Positions 53,860 to 64,000 of a DNA stretch of 64,000 nucleotides are shown piece after piece. This stretch comes from Echria macrotheca. Its lineage: Eukaryota > Ascomycota > Sordariomycetes > Sordariales > Schizotheciaceae. The notes beneath the pieces are model-generated. The model was not told where the DNA came from, searched no databases, and worked only from the letters and a program-made list of their open reading frames with translations. The first letter of the stretch is position 1. Each line of letters begins with the position of its first letter. Both the position numbers and the translations under genes were made by a program. The stretch is taken from contig MU839833.1 of the NCBI GenBank assembly GCA_030411725.1, forward strand, positions 1,674,001 to 1,738,000, given 5' to 3'.

Positions 53860-54304
53860 CTAATTGCCGTCATTAGCCTCGCAGCACACCCCACAGCAGC
53901 ATTGCCGAGTCAGCGGCGCCAATTCTGCATCGCGACAGGCCGAGTCGTCCACATGGCCCTGGCGGCCAAATGGAGCCATTCACATGCAAGAAGACACCAC
54001 CACTCAATCGAAAATGTTTTGCTGCCTGCATGACCATCGCGACCGGAATGACCACTTATCATGATTTGTCTCAATAAACTACCTCCCTCCGTCCGTCCCA
54101 ACACGCTGCCCGTCACAGGACTGCGCGAAATAATGGTTACACAGTAAACTTCCCCCGATCCCTTTTCATACGCCACATGGGCCCAGAGAACAAAGAAACA
54201 CAGAAATCATAAGCACCGCTGTCGCACTCCCTGTTTACCACCCAACCGTACGCCGTCGAAAGAAACCGCAGAAAAGAGACACGCGATACAGGCCGGTACC
54301 TCGG

Positions 54305-54625
54305 CTAGAAGTAGCCGCGCCTGTCGCCGAAGAGCGCCTGGTCGAATACACCGGGTAGTTGTGCCGGGGAGAAATGGTACTCCCCGAGGAGATGCAATGG
54401 AAACTCAGGCTCTGGTTGTTGCATCTGAGCCTGCCGCTGGACGTGCGGCATGGAGTTCTGCGCCATCGTATAAGCATTCCGGATATGTGGTGGAAGCAGC
54501 CCATCGTCCAGCTCAAAGTGCACTGGGACCTCGGGCATGCGCTGGGCGGGCTGAGCAGACAGAGGTCTCTGAGACCCCTCCCTTTGCACAGCTCCCAACA
54601 CGTAATCGTTAGGCTTCGGACGCTC
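54305..54625 (-). other. In-frame open extension after the SWI3 stop codon
   Basis: After the TAG at 54628-54626 the same frame stays open for 106 codons to the next stop at 54307-54305. Composition is coding-like: about two thirds of third positions are G or C, and it encodes a Pro/Gln/Glu-rich peptide with motifs PEVPVHFELDDGLLPPHIRN and HLLGEYHFSPAQLPGVF. It has no ATG near its beginning. It may be a true C-terminus of SWI3 lost by a CAG-to-TAG change, a readthrough product, an exon reached by splicing, or chance. Confidence 0.4.
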
Positions 54626-56785
54626 CTAGACATCGTAGCTCTTGATTGTTCCCTCCACGTTGAGCGGCTGCACTGCCCCGGCGCCGGGCGGAGCGTAGAA
54701 GCTCATGCGCTCGTTTTCCGTGTTGATGTCCTGCGTCATGCGCATCCCTTGCTCTCCGCCAACCGCTGCCGCATTCCGGAACACCTCCTGAACTTGGCGG
54801 ACGCGTTTCTTGAAGCTGAGCCGGTCCAAGAACAGCTGCTGTCGAGCCCGCTCCAGCTCCCGGTGCTCGGCCTGCAAGATCGACTCCATCTCGTTGAAGT
54901 ATCGCAGCTTGAGTTCCAGCTTCTCAAGCGTGCTGTTGACCGCAGCCGACACCAAACGCGTCATCTCCCGCTCCTCGTGTGTGGCCAGGCCGCCTGACCT
55001 CGCCCCTATCGTGGCAAGCGGGATATTCGCAACAGCATTGAGTGTCGTCTTGGTGGTCGTCGTAACGGTTGTTGTAGTCGTGACTTCGTGGCTGATGTCC
55101 ACCTCCATCGAATCGGCACCCTCCTTCTCCTTGCCCTTGCCGTTGGCATCCGACTTCTCTCCCTTCTCGAGCTTATCCCGCAGACCTTGTCGGAGCACTT
55201 CGAACGACTTCCCGGCCGCCGCCGCCGTGCTGGCAGGATCCGCCAGGCTCCCGAGAAAGCCGATAACAGACATGACGGGGTTGTCAGCCTGGCTGAACGG
55301 AAGCTGACCACCTTGGCTGCCCAACATCTGCAGCCCAATGGGCGCGTCAATACGCTCCGAGTCGAGGTACTTGTCTTCTATGTCAAGTTGCAGGAACTGA
55401 AGCACACACTCCTCGCGGGTCCGGGTGCCGACATAGTCCGAGATCTCACCCCAGTCCTCGTCGAACCGCTCTATGGCCTCGAGAAGCTTGACAAGCTCAG
55501 CATTGGTCCACGGAGCATCCCTATCCAGAATGGCCGAATACTGGGGATTCTCGACCCGAGTGTACTGGGTGTTAGTCTGATTCCCTGGTAGGCGGCCTTC
55601 CAGATAACAGCTGGGGCAGAGGTCGTATTTGGCCTTCGAATTGGGATCGGCCTGTGAGCTGTGGTAGTAGATGCGGGTGCAGTCGACACCGCAGTTGCAG
55701 CAGTTGACCTTAACAATGGGTGCCTTGGCGAACTCCTCACCAGACACGCCATTAGTCGCCGGTGTCTCGCCGTTAGTCTTGTCCGACTTGTTGAGTTTGT
55801 TGACTTTCGCATTGGCCTCGTAGATATTTCTTCCGACTTCCAAGTTGAGGTCGCCTTTGGCAACCGGCGTGGCGCTCGCCTTCGCATCGGTATCCTTGTT
55901 CGGCTTGCCATCGACCACGACAGGGTCCGCCGCGGGTTGCCATGGTTGGAGACCGCGGGGCGTGTCGCAGGTAATCTTGAAGTGGCCGGTGAAAGGCGGT
56001 CCGACATGAGACGGTCGTTGATCGGCATCAACCTGCAAGAATGAGTGACGGCGCAATTGATGAAATGACTGGAGCTTACCTGGTAGTTGATCAAACCCCA
56101 CTGCTCGAGGAAATTGTGGACGCGCATGATGGCGCAGACATCACCGGCAAGGTTACGGCGGCAGGCTGTGACGGTAAGATACTCGACGGGATTGAGACGA
56201 TACGTGTTGATCATGAAATCACGATAGTCTTTGTAGACAGCTGGCGTCTTGCTTCGGTTCCTGGTGTTGAAGAATTCGGGGAGGGCCTTCCGCTCAATGT
56301 TATGTATCGCGTTCATGTCGAACCAGGTGCTGTAGCTGGGTAGGACGATGGCGTGAGTCTGCGAAATGAGATGCTCGCGCGCCGCGTTCTCGATGGATTC
56401 CTTGGTCTTGACATCGGATGCGCCGTCGGCACCTGCGCCTTCGCCGTTCTGCGCCTCGGTCTTGGGCGCGTCGCCCATTTCCTCATCTTCACGGCCTGCC
56501 TCAGCGGGGGGACCCTCGGGCGCATCGAGCGGGTTGTCGGACATGGCACCGGGCGCTGGAGTTACACTGTCTTGCTTAATTGTCGGCTCGAGACCTTCGC
56601 TCATCTGAACGTCTAGACAAGGCTTGCGGTCAGCGATGACGATCCAAGGTCAGGGAGACAATCAAACCTTCACTCTGGTCACCAACACTGGTGGTCTCGG
56701 GCGGCGGCGGCTGCGCGAGAATGGGATTGGCACTCGGCGAAGCGCCGTTGGTGGGCGTGCCGTAGCTCACCGAACCGTCGTCCAT
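54626..56785 (-). CDS. rsc8: SWI3/RSC8-type chromatin-remodelling subunit
   Basis: Scaffold subunit of SWI/SNF or RSC complexes. Three exons in coding order: 56785-56668, 56612-56080 and 56032-54626, giving 685 aa. For intron 1 the acceptor TCTAG is used because it keeps the frame ([18 protein letters not shown]). Domains: Asp/Glu-rich start; SWIRM about residues 90-215 ([40 protein letters not shown]); ZZ-like zinc finger about 325-370 ([28 protein letters not shown]); SANT about 390-440 ([33 protein letters not shown]); Leu-rich coiled coil about 570-650. The protein as called ends GTIKSYDV; an open frame continues after the stop. SWI3 versus RSC8 cannot be separated here. Confidence 0.9.
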
Positions 56786-57113
56786 AGCGCCGGTGAGGCA
56801 GACAAAGTGAATGAAGGGAAACTGAATGCAGCACTCAGACACGGAGAAGGACTGGACCGGAAAAGCGCCAATACTGGCGCGCCTCCAAGATAGTACGGTA
56901 TGTTGGAAAACAAATGGATCAATGAGATGTTTTGAGTCGCGGCGTGGGTAATGCGATGACCTGTGGCCGTGGGGGGGCTGGTTCGTGATGGAGAGTCGCG
57001 TTGGAGAATTTCGCGACCGGGCCACGAAGGGGACAAGCTTGCTGGCGCTCAGACCCCCGAGCCCCTTGCTGGCTTGGCTTCCAGCGATCACGTGCGATAG
57101 CTACGAAGTATAA

Positions 57114-57124
57114 GGGTTAGGGTT
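57114..57124 (+). promoter_or_regulatory. Telobox-like GGGTTAGGGTT
   Basis: One and a half telomere repeat units placed in a divergent promoter. In yeasts such sequences bind Tbf1-type factors; here this is inference from sequence. Confidence 0.45.
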
Positions 57125-57131
57125 CTCACAA

Positions 57132-57137
57132 CCTCGG
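57132..57137 (+). promoter_or_regulatory. FarA-type core CCTCGG upstream of ETF alpha
   Basis: Exact FarA core 134 bp upstream of the ETF alpha ATG, a beta-oxidation electron carrier. Single-hexamer evidence. Confidence 0.35.
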
Positions 57138-57270
57138 GCCGTTGCAACCCGTCATTGTCTGAATCCCTGATTCTGCTGTGAGCATTCTCCGTCACCAATC
57201 CGGCGACAACTCGTCCTGTATACTATTGACTTGGGCATTTTTGTTTTTAGAGCCAATTGCTCTCAGGATC

Positions 57271-58386
57271 ATGTTGTCAGCCGGTCGCCGGGCGTTTTCG
57301 GCGGTCGCTCGCCCGAGGCTGCACGAGGCCGTGGTGCCGTCATTCGCTCGATCCCCCGCCGCCCTGCGCCGATTATTGTCCGCCCTCGCCGTCCTCGAGC
57401 AGCGCGATGGCAAGCTCAATACCGGATCTCTGAGCGCAGTCACAGCCGCGCAGAAGCTGGGCGGGTCGATCCATGCCTTTGTTGCGGGGAGCAGTATAAA
57501 AGGTGTTGCCGAGGAGGCTGCAAAGGTGGAGGGGATTGAGAAGGTCATTGCGGTGGACAATGGGGCCTACGACAAGGTTCGTCTTCCGGTCGTCGATATG
57601 TCGCTCCTGGCAGCGCAGGATGCTGACAATAATATACAGGGCCTCCCCGAAAACTATGCGCCTCTCCTCGTCGAGAACATCAAGAAAGGCGGCTACACGC
57701 ATGTGATAGCCGGCCACACGGCCTTCGGCAAGAACCTCATGCCACGCGTCGCCGCCCTGCTCGACTCACAGCAAATCTCAGACGTGACGAATATCGAGAA
57801 CGACAAGACCTTCGTACGGCCCATCTACGCCGGCAACGCGATCGCCACGGTCGAGTCGTCGGATCCGATCAAGATCATCACTATCCGCGGCACCGCCTTC
57901 CCCGCTGCCCCGGTCGCCGGAGGGTCCGCCGCCGTAGAGGACGGTGTGGATCCCAAGGCTGAGAGCCCGACCGAGTGGGTATCGGAGGATCTGGCCAAGT
58001 CGGATCGGCCCGACCTTGCCACGGCCGGGCGGGTAGTGTCTGGTGGGCGTGGCCTCAAGTCCAAGGAGGACTTTGACAAGGTCATGCTCCCGCTCGCGGA
58101 TGCTCTGGGTGCGGCTGTGGGCGCGTCTCGCGCAGCTGTGGATAGCGGCTATGCCGACAACAGCCTGCAGGTCGGGCAGACGGGTAAGGTTGTGGCACCC
58201 CAGCTGTATATGGCTGTGGGCATCTCAGGGGCCATCCAACACTTGGCGGGCATGAAGGACAGCAAAGTGATTGTGGCCATCAACAAGGACGCAGACGCGC
58301 CCATATTCCAGGTGGCCGATGTCGGGTTGGTGGGAGATTTGTTTGACAAGGTGCCCGAGCTTACGGAGAAGCTGTCCAAGGCGTAG
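57271..58386 (+). CDS. etfA: Electron transfer flavoprotein subunit alpha, mitochondrial
   Basis: Accepts electrons from acyl-CoA and other dehydrogenases and passes them to ETF-ubiquinone oxidoreductase in the mitochondrial matrix. Exons 57271-57576 and 57640-58386 give 350 aa; the 63-nt intron has donor GTTCGT and acceptor TACAG. The first 30 or so residues ([20 protein letters not shown]) are Arg/Ala/Ser-rich, a mitochondrial presequence. The N-terminal domain begins [16 protein letters not shown]. The C-terminal FAD-binding domain has [31 protein letters not shown] sequence, [10 protein letters not shown] and [19 protein letters not shown], all conserved in the family. The window lacks the beta subunit. 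Confidence 0.94.
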   Translation: MLSAGRRAFSAVARPRLHEAVVPSFARSPAALRRLLSALAVLEQRDGKLNTGSLSAVTAAQKLGGSIHAFVAGSSIKGVAEEAAKVEGIEKVIAVDNGAYDKVRLPVVDMSLLAAQDADNNIQGLPENYAPLLVENIKKGGYTHVIAGHTAFGKNLMPRVAALLDSQQISDVTNIENDKTFVRPIYAGNAIATVESSDPIKIITIRGTAFPAAPVAGGSAAVEDGVDPKAESPTEWVSEDLAKSDRPDLATAGRVVSGGRGLKSKEDFDKVMLPLADALGAAVGASRAAVDSGYADNSLQVGQTGKVVAPQLYMAVGISGAIQHLAGMKDSKVIVAINKDADAPIFQVADVGLVGDLFDKVPELTEKLSKA

Positions 58387-59780
58387 TCTATGAGAAATGT
58401 ACAATACTAGATGTCGATGTCTTTGACGCAGGAATCTCTCGACCTGTTCTTCTCTTCGTCTTTGGCGACTTGTGTGGGCGACAACGCCAAATTCGCCGGG
58501 GCAAAACCATGCACTATGCCAAAAAGCCAGGTACACTCCGGTCCTAATGGTCTACAAGATCCAACGACGGGCATACCTACGACATATTAGATCAGGAAAG
58601 AGCACACCTACAGGATCGGAACGAGGAGCCAAGGCCACATCCTGTATTTAGGCACAGCCGCAGGCCATTCTCCCTCTTTCCACAATCATCATCCTTTACC
58701 ATCACTTACCAAATGGGGGCTCAGTCGGTGACCACAACCTTCCCATTCATCGGCCTATATCATCTGAATACTCCCAACCCCTTGAGCACGATGCACGCAT
58801 TACCCTCTCGTACCCTACGTCGACGTCCATCCTCAGCGTTCGATCTCCGATGTAGCTCGTTGCTCGTGGCCAAGTAGTTCATTTCGATGACTGCCTTGCT
58901 ATTATTGTATATTGACAGCCAGTTTCCCTAGTCTAAACCTTTCCACGATCCCGCAGCCGTCCCAGGAAAGAGGTGCGAGGTCTGAGATAACAAGAAGCCG
59001 CCCGCCCTCTTCAAATAACTCCTCAAGCGCTTATAGCAACAGGCTTCTCGGTCCCTTCGAACGCCCGGTTGATGAGGTCCTGTCACCACCGGATGATAAT
59101 GAAGTGGAGTCAGGTAGGCAAACACAGTCTTGATATCTAGCACTATTCCCCATGATGACCACTTTGTTCACTCATCCTCTTGTATCGTGGGTTTTGGACA
59201 TCAATAAAGCCATTATTCCCCTATCTCTCCCAAAGCATGTTTCCTAAACACCCAACCCTTTTCGATTCGCCAGTTTCCGATTGATGTTTATGTCGTGCCC
59301 GTTGTGATGTGCGTATTGCGGATCTCGTCGTGCACCTGGTGACACGGAGATTCCCCGGGACCAGCCGTTCCTCCGTCAAGGTATCCGATCAAGTGGATTT
59401 GTGTCGGCACGTCCGGTAGCGAGGTCCTTGTTTGTGAAGAGTTGCTGACGGGGTAAAAGTTGACCAAGAAAGTTGAAGACAGGGCTTTCTTACTTTTTGG
59501 TTGATATGAACGCAGATTCAGGTACCTAGGCTCTCTGATGATGGAAAAGGTGGAATGATGTGATAGTAGCTGAGCCATCTTAGCTCATTGTTTCCCTTGT
59601 TCACGCTGCTAGGATGGAGGCTGATGTTTTGGTTGTTCCTCACATTCCTCAAACCTGCCGTGTCCAGATCCAAAAAATCGACGTTTGGGAAGACCGCACA
59701 TAGGTAATCCAACCAACAGAATCTCGTGCATCATGACCTGTACGCCGCCCTCCAAGGCAAATTGTTAACGATCTGTTTTT
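58387..59780. other. Intergenic downstream of ETF alpha
   Basis: 3' flank and about 1 kb of sequence with only short, featureless open frames. No gene supported. Confidence 0.4.
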
Positions 59781-59826
59781 GGATCTGGATACGATGCCGC
59801 CTCAAACCCTTGCCGCCGAGGTGGTG

Positions 59827-59865
59827 ATGGCTCGAGGGGATGGCTCGAGGGGATGGCTCGAGGGG
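59827..59865 (+). repeat. 13-bp minisatellite, three perfect units
   Basis: Three perfect head-to-tail copies of ATGGCTCGAGGGG, followed by a partial fourth. It lies at the ragged end of the decayed kinase-like sequence. Confidence 0.9.
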
Positions 59866-59969
59866 ATGGCTGGGATCGGAGAATCGGTGGAATGGAGCTG
59901 TTGGACTGGGACCGGGGAAGCCACTATCCTCAGCGCTATCATGTCCGGCCCGGCCCCCCCCTTATCCAC

Positions 59970-60460
59970 CTGGATAATCTTCTTCAAATGCCGACGAAAC
60001 TCCAACTTGACCACGGAACGCGGAGCCCAGCATTCATTGTACTGGAGGCCTTTGCGAACTTGGCTCCAAAAGCCCCTGATGTCGCGTGCCTGCGAGGTCA
60101 TGACACCTATTTCGCGCAGCGTCGGCATTCTGCGCTCGCTGATCTTCCGTCGCGTGTTCTCAAGCATGGTTGAAGATGGCAACAACCCTGCCATCGGCTC
60201 CGACCAGCGGTATTAACGCCCAGTTGAAGAAGGTCTCCTCGAAGAATCCTCGAGTCGGGAACAGCAAGTCATCGTATTTCATGGTTGCGTCGCCGTTGTG
60301 CCAAGCCGCCTTCATGATAGGCGCGATATCCTGCCGGATCTCGGGCCAAGCATCCTCATATCTCATGCCCATCAGGTGCGGGTGTTTAGAGCCAGCCAGC
60401 GTAGTGTATGCCTCGTTGTAGATGGCAACGTGGTCTTGTCCCCAGTACATGGCCGCAGGG
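59970..60460 (-). pseudogene. Broken PAS domain of a hybrid histidine kinase
   Basis: The minus-strand frame 60450-60160 encodes MYWGQDHVAIYNEAYTTLAG, KHPHLMGMRYEDAWPEIRQD and FNWALIPLVGADGRVVAIFN, which match the N-terminal PAS region of fungal hybrid histidine kinases. The frame then stops, but the expected continuation (ENTRRKISERRMPTLREIG, FWSQVRKGLQ) appears at once in another frame, so at least one small indel has occurred. Beyond about 59970 the similarity fades. No kinase or receiver domain is found in the window. Interpreted as a truncated, frameshifted relic; an intron cannot repair the join in any way I can see. Confidence 0.65.
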
Positions 60461-61720
60461 TGTGGGCTGCCCAGATGAGTTGACCCTTGGGAGCTCGGTG
60501 GAATACATGGATTTCGACATCCGTCGCTTTGTGTACCGATTCCAGGTCGAGACCCCTCCCTTATCCATCGGGACGCCAGGATTGGCGCGAGGCAATATCA
60601 TCAAAAGGGCTGTGGACGTAGAGCTGAGGGTCCGACACGCTCCGTCGACATGTCCGAACCCACCTCGAAGGTTCGGGTCTCGGCCTTGGGATAGTTTCAT
60701 GGTCGTGAGTATCGTCTCCTGGGTTTGCTATTCTCCAAGAGCGATTCTGACTCGTGCCTGGGCTGCTCCACGACTTGCTTCTTTGCTTATTATTAGGGCA
60801 GGCGTACCTGGCGCAATCGGAGCGCAACCGGCCAGTACGTTGTGCTTGACATTGTACTGGTTCTCGGCCTGTTCCCCAAAGTTAGCCGCGATGTTGGTAA
60901 TCACATCTATGCAAGACTAACACGGCCTAGTGCGCGGTGGGTTTCGTTCCTCGACTTTGTCCCCACAACCCCGAGGCAGGCCGCAACGACAACAGTTGGC
61001 TTGTCGATTTCGATCCTTTTGTGGCCGGGCATCGTCTTCGTTCAAGTCGGAGTGGTGGGCGATGTAGCGGAGGAGGTGGTGACGGAGAGTCGGACGAGAG
61101 ACGCAATGGGTTGGCTGGGTCCAGGTGCCGGGGATGTTGACTCAAAATTGCAAGGTGAGGAAGAAGCGCGGACGTGAAGGGGATGATGGTGATGGATGGG
61201 AATGGATGGGAGAGAAAATGGATGGGGGATCAAGCCCATTAAATACTCGGCCCTTGTGCTATGTCCCATCATCATCCATCACATGTTGGACTTGGACTTG
61301 GCCGTTCAATGGAAGTCCTTACCCTGACTGGAGAGAAAGAGCTGTGTCGATGGGTTGCTCTGCGCCTGGTATATGACAACGCGAGGGGGAAGGGCCAAGG
61401 GACTGTATGACGAGTCCAACACTGCAGGTCGCTTGCTTCCGCGATCAGTTCCTTGAGCGAGTCTAATTCTTTCCCTGTGAAAGCCGTCACAAGCCTGTCG
61501 GCACCTTCTTGCTTGGTCTTGAGATCTGAACCTGGGTCAAGATGGTCTGCAATCTCCGACAACCACTGCCTGCGGGGGATAGTCCAGATCAGCCAGATCC
61601 ACGTTCAACATCTCAACACCAAGCCACAAGCTCTTGAAACCTTGACCAAGGTTCATGGAGAGCCGGGTACACAACGTTTCCGGACACAAGTCGGAGGCTA
61701 GAAACTGAAAACCGTCTCTA
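60461..61720 (-). pseudogene. Possible decayed coding fragments upstream of the PAS relic
   Basis: On the same strand there are patches that look protein-like in changing frames: VITNIAANFGEQAENQYNVK with a following APIAPGTPALIIS near 60900-60790, and WLSEIADHLDPGSDLKTK with GKELDSLKELIAEASDLQ near 61565-61445, followed in another frame by LDSSYSPLALPPRVVIYQA up to about 61340. Internal stops and frame changes fit a decayed gene, perhaps the missing N-terminus of the kinase, but I do not recognise the family. Some of it could be chance or unspotted introns. Confidence 0.3.
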
Positions 61721-61752
61721 AAAGGGTGTCATTATGCTATCTCAATGTCTTC

Positions 61753-62634
61753 TCACATGCCCGCCCACTCGATACAAAACACCCGAACACCCGCCCCGGC
61801 GTCCTCCTCCTCACTATCTCCCTCTACAGGCTTCTTCGCCCCAAACATGAAGCTTTTCTTCACTGCTGTTCCCAAGCGGCCACTCGTGATAAGATCAAGC
61901 ATGGGAATCTCCTGATCCCAACCATAACTGTTGGCAAGGTAATGGGCATGATATCGGAACGGATCTCCGGGATAGACACTATAATCACCGCCGAACCGAA
62001 GACCAGGCGTTATGTAGTAACCTCTAGAGTTCAAATAGGCAAGCAAGGGATCCGAGGGAGGGGTCTCCACTCGCGTCCGGGACGCACTTTTGGAAACCTG
62101 GAGCTTACTGGTGGTCGGGGTAAGAGCAGGCGGAGGCTTCGGCTTTACCACCGAAACGGAGGCTGGTGTCGCCGGCCGCGAGTCAAACAGAGAACCATCC
62201 CCTTGTGCCGCAGAGTCCGGGTCCTTGTTTGCGACTTTGGCCTTTGCTTGACGCTCTCGCAAGGCTTGTGAACGTTGTACCTTGCGGGTGTTCTCAAACG
62301 CCAACTGTGCACTTTTCCGCTGGGCCTTGAGCGAGTCGAGGTAGTCTTTGCGAACCGAGCTGTCCATTGCCTTCAGCTGAGAGAGATGCTCGGCCGCTTC
62401 ATCGACGAGGTAGGCCGCTTTCTTGTCAAGAAGAAGCCTTGCTTCTTCGGCATACAGCTCAATTGGGAGTCCGAGGAAGACGTTCTGTGTAGGGCCCTGG
62501 GGCATGGTGCCTGTGAAGATGGCGCAGATGCCGTGATGCCGACGGATGTATGCCACATCGTCAAGGTCAAAGAGAAGGTAGCGACCCCCGATGCGAGATA
62601 TCCGGACCTGCCTGTCTGCTACGCTTGAAGCCAT
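61753..62634 (-). CDS. sen34: tRNA-splicing endonuclease subunit SEN34
   Basis: One of two catalytic subunits of the SEN complex, cutting the 3' splice site of intron-containing pre-tRNAs. Single exon, 293 aa. ATG at 62634 is preferred to an in-frame one 24 nt upstream because [20 protein letters not shown] fits the family start. The N-terminal domain holds [20 protein letters not shown] and [22 protein letters not shown] charged linker follows (about 105-195). The C-terminal nuclease domain carries the expected Tyr-His-Lys triad: Tyr in [12 protein letters not shown], His in FRYHAHYL and Lys in [10 protein letters not shown]. It ends VFCIEWAGM. The neighbour upstream is ELP4, another tRNA-maturation gene, in the same direction. 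Confidence 0.93.
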   Translation of the reverse strand: MASSVADRQVRISRIGGRYLLFDLDDVAYIRRHHGICAIFTGTMPQGPTQNVFLGLPIELYAEEARLLLDKKAAYLVDEAAEHLSQLKAMDSSVRKDYLDSLKAQRKSAQLAFENTRKVQRSQALRERQAKAKVANKDPDSAAQGDGSLFDSRPATPASVSVVKPKPPPALTPTTSKLQVSKSASRTRVETPPSDPLLAYLNSRGYYITPGLRFGGDYSVYPGDPFRYHAHYLANSYGWDQEIPMLDLITSGRLGTAVKKSFMFGAKKPVEGDSEEEDAGAGVRVFCIEWAGM

Positions 62635-62991
62635 GGCAACCTTTAACTCAGTTAGCAAAGCTCAGACTGAGCAGAATGAATGGCCAGTGCATGAGGAGAC
62701 CATCATAAGCCTTGGATTCCGTATTCGTCATCACAGAGAATCAGTGGATTGACAGATTGATACGTTAAGTTTATAATCATTTGAATCTCCTCATGCAACA
62801 GCCGGAAAATTGAACTGCACTGACCTGTGAGAATGGATGTTGGGTTTGACCCAAGTTGGGAGAGGAAAGGGCAAGAGTCAAAAGCTGCGACGGAGTTTTA
62901 TGCAGCGCGGCAGAATTTTTTCGGGCGGTGAGTGGAGCCCACTTCTCGAATGAGGGTTAGGGTATGGCGAGAACATTCGTCAAAATGTCTA
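62635..62991. promoter_or_regulatory. SEN34 promoter with telobox-like motif
   Basis: 357 bp between the ELP4 stop and the SEN34 start. Contains GGGTTAGGGT at 62954-62963, the third such element in the window. No other feature. Confidence 0.45.
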
Positions 62992-63999
62992 TCAGAAATC
63001 TATGCCGTCCTTTATCGCGCTCGCTGGTGACTTCTCCTTCTGTGTGTCGTCCTCCATGGGTGGGAGACTATATGGCTTGATTGCAAGGCCCTTGGAAGCG
63101 CTCAGGCTGAAAGAGAGTGTTTCTCGGAAGGCACTCGTCTCAGCGCCACCACCGCCCTTTTCGTGATAGATGGGCAATGTGTAGACATTCAGAAGTCCTT
63201 GCGGTTGATCTGAAGGCTTTGGGTCGCTCTTGCTGGAGGAAGGTGGCGGCGCCGCAGGGTTGGCTGGCAGAGGTATCAACTCGACGACACCGTCACAGAG
63301 CAACTCCATCCATCTGACCAGACCAGTAGATCGAGGGAACAGTGATGTCGGCAGAGTAATAATGGCCGTCAGCTGGCTGCTGTACTGGCGCAAAAGCGCT
63401 CTAATGCCATGCAAGAATTGCAAGATCTCAGTCGGCTGAGCACAGCTAGGAGCATAGAGAGCAGGTGACAGCAAACTCGGCACCACCAGGCGATGGATTT
63501 CGCTTGGCGGGGAAGCCTCTAGCTTTGCCCTGAGACTCTTGATGATCGCCTTGAACGGGGAAACCGATGCGCTACTCCGGATATCCAGGGAAGGCGGCCC
63601 TGTTGAAGGAGTAGGATGCAGCGTGCCCTTGCACACAGCGGGGGAGAGCCGTTTGCTCAAGTCGAAAGAATGACAAAACGTGGTTGCTGAGCTGCTGTCT
63701 GTCCTTGTCGACCCGCCAGGGATGGATGCGTTTCCTAAAGCCTCGTACCTCCAAGCAATCTTCATCTTCTCTTCGGGAACTGCAGAGGGCTGCTGCGAAG
63801 TTTTCGACTTTGTATCCGGGGAAGCCAAACCTGGAAGCTGGTGCTTCCATTCTTGCGGATATCCGACGAGATGCACCTGGTGCCCTTGAACGAGGCCTTC
63901 GGCGGCATAATATCGCAAGAGAATCCCAGAAAAGTCGGTAGTGCCTTGCTCCTCGATCAGCAAGCACGTGCCGAGGGGAAGTCCATTGTGACCAGCCAA
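62992..63999 (-). CDS. elp4: Elongator complex subunit ELP4, 5' end beyond window
   Basis: RecA-fold ATPase-like accessory subunit of Elongator, needed for wobble-uridine modification of tRNAs. The window holds the last 335 codons; the frame is open through the right edge, so start and N-terminus are missing. The sequence begins at AGHNGLPLGTCLLIEEQGTT, typical of the early ELP4/PAXNEB core, then FSGILLRYYAAEGLVQGHQV and the conserved WRYEALG. Later come a helical region (SPFKAIIKSLRAKLE, EILQFLHGIRALLRQYSSQL) and the motif LVRWMELLCDGVVELIPLP. No intron in this part. Pro/Ser/Lys-rich loop near the end. Confidence 0.92.
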   Translation of the reverse strand: MAGHNGLPLGTCLLIEEQGTTDFSGILLRYYAAEGLVQGHQVHLVGYPQEWKHQLPGLASPDTKSKTSQQPSAVPEEKMKIAWRYEALGNASIPGGSTRTDSSSATTFCHSFDLSKRLSPAVCKGTLHPTPSTGPPSLDIRSSASVSPFKAIIKSLRAKLEASPPSEIHRLVVPSLLSPALYAPSCAQPTEILQFLHGIRALLRQYSSQLTAIITLPTSLFPRSTGLVRWMELLCDGVVELIPLPANPAAPPPSSSKSDPKPSDQPQGLLNVYTLPIYHEKGGGGAETSAFRETLSFSLSASKGLAIKPYSLPPMEDDTQKEKSPASAIKDGIDF

Positions 64000-64000
64000 G

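Larger units (their letters stand above)
53569..54304. promoter_or_regulatory. cat2 promoter region
   Basis: About 740 bp between the cat2 start and the end of the open extension downstream of SWI3. Holds the two FarA-type cores; the rest is unassigned. Confidence 0.45.
56786..57270. promoter_or_regulatory. Divergent promoter SWI3 / ETF alpha
   Basis: 485 bp between start codons. Contains CACGTG (57089-57094), a telobox-like GGGTTAGGGTT (57114-57124) and a FarA-type CCTCGG (57132-57137) within 50 bp, about 135-180 bp from the ETF alpha ATG. Confidence 0.5.

Overview
The window is nuclear DNA of a filamentous ascomycete, most likely a Sordariomycete close to the Chaetomiaceae or Neurospora group. 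The evidence is GC-rich coding sequence, short introns of about 44-132 nt with GTRAGT-like donors, CTAAC/CTGAC branch sites and YAG acceptors, fungal Zn2Cys6 regulators, GH125 mannosidase, FarA/CTF1-type regulator, xanthine dioxygenase and MAK32 homologues. The species call is inference. All exon coordinates were derived by hand from frame continuity, splice signals and remembered family sequences; no alignment was run.

Layout. 0-4 kb: a Zn2Cys6 regulator and a xanthine dioxygenase (xanA) with a textbook purine-regulator site in its promoter. 4.3-12 kb: secreted GH125 mannosidase (-), DNA polymerase delta subunit CDC27/POL32 (-) and, divergently, GPI ethanolamine-phosphate transferase MCD4 (+). 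13-21.3 kb: FarA/CTF1-type fatty-acid regulator and the ESCRT-associated protein BRO1. 22.5-24.2 kb: a fumarylacetoacetate-hydrolase-family enzyme convergent with a small conserved-looking protein. 24.2-33.9 kb: almost 10 kb without a conventional gene, holding a candidate 40-residue cysteine-rich microprotein gene with a strong-looking promoter. 33.9-38.5 kb: EXO70 and a class III aminotransferase. 38.5-41.8 kb: gene-poor. 41.8-44.7 kb: MCM3. 45.4 kb: an intron-containing tRNA-Ile. 46.6-50.7 kb: a MAK32-like PfkB protein and cyclase-associated protein (CAP/SRV2), divergent. 51.5-58.4 kb: carnitine acetyltransferase, SWI3/RSC8 chromatin-remodelling subunit, and ETF alpha. 58.4-61.7 kb: decayed sequence with a broken PAS/histidine-kinase fragment. 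61.7-64 kb: tRNA-splicing endonuclease SEN34 and the 3' part of Elongator subunit ELP4, which runs off the right edge.

Most genes are ordinary housekeeping genes. Three functional threads link them. Fatty-acid and acetyl-unit metabolism is represented by the FarA-type regulator, carnitine acetyltransferase and ETF alpha, the last two with CCTCGG/CCGAGG motifs upstream. DNA replication is represented by CDC27 and MCM3. tRNA maturation is represented by SEN34, ELP4 and a tRNA gene with an intron. The most unusual items are a 106-codon open, coding-like extension in frame after the SWI3 stop, a carnitine acetyltransferase with both an alternative mitochondrial leader and a peroxisomal C-terminus, the cysteine-rich microprotein candidate, and the xanA promoter architecture. 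I found no CRISPR array, recognisable intact transposon, rRNA gene or secondary-metabolite core enzyme.
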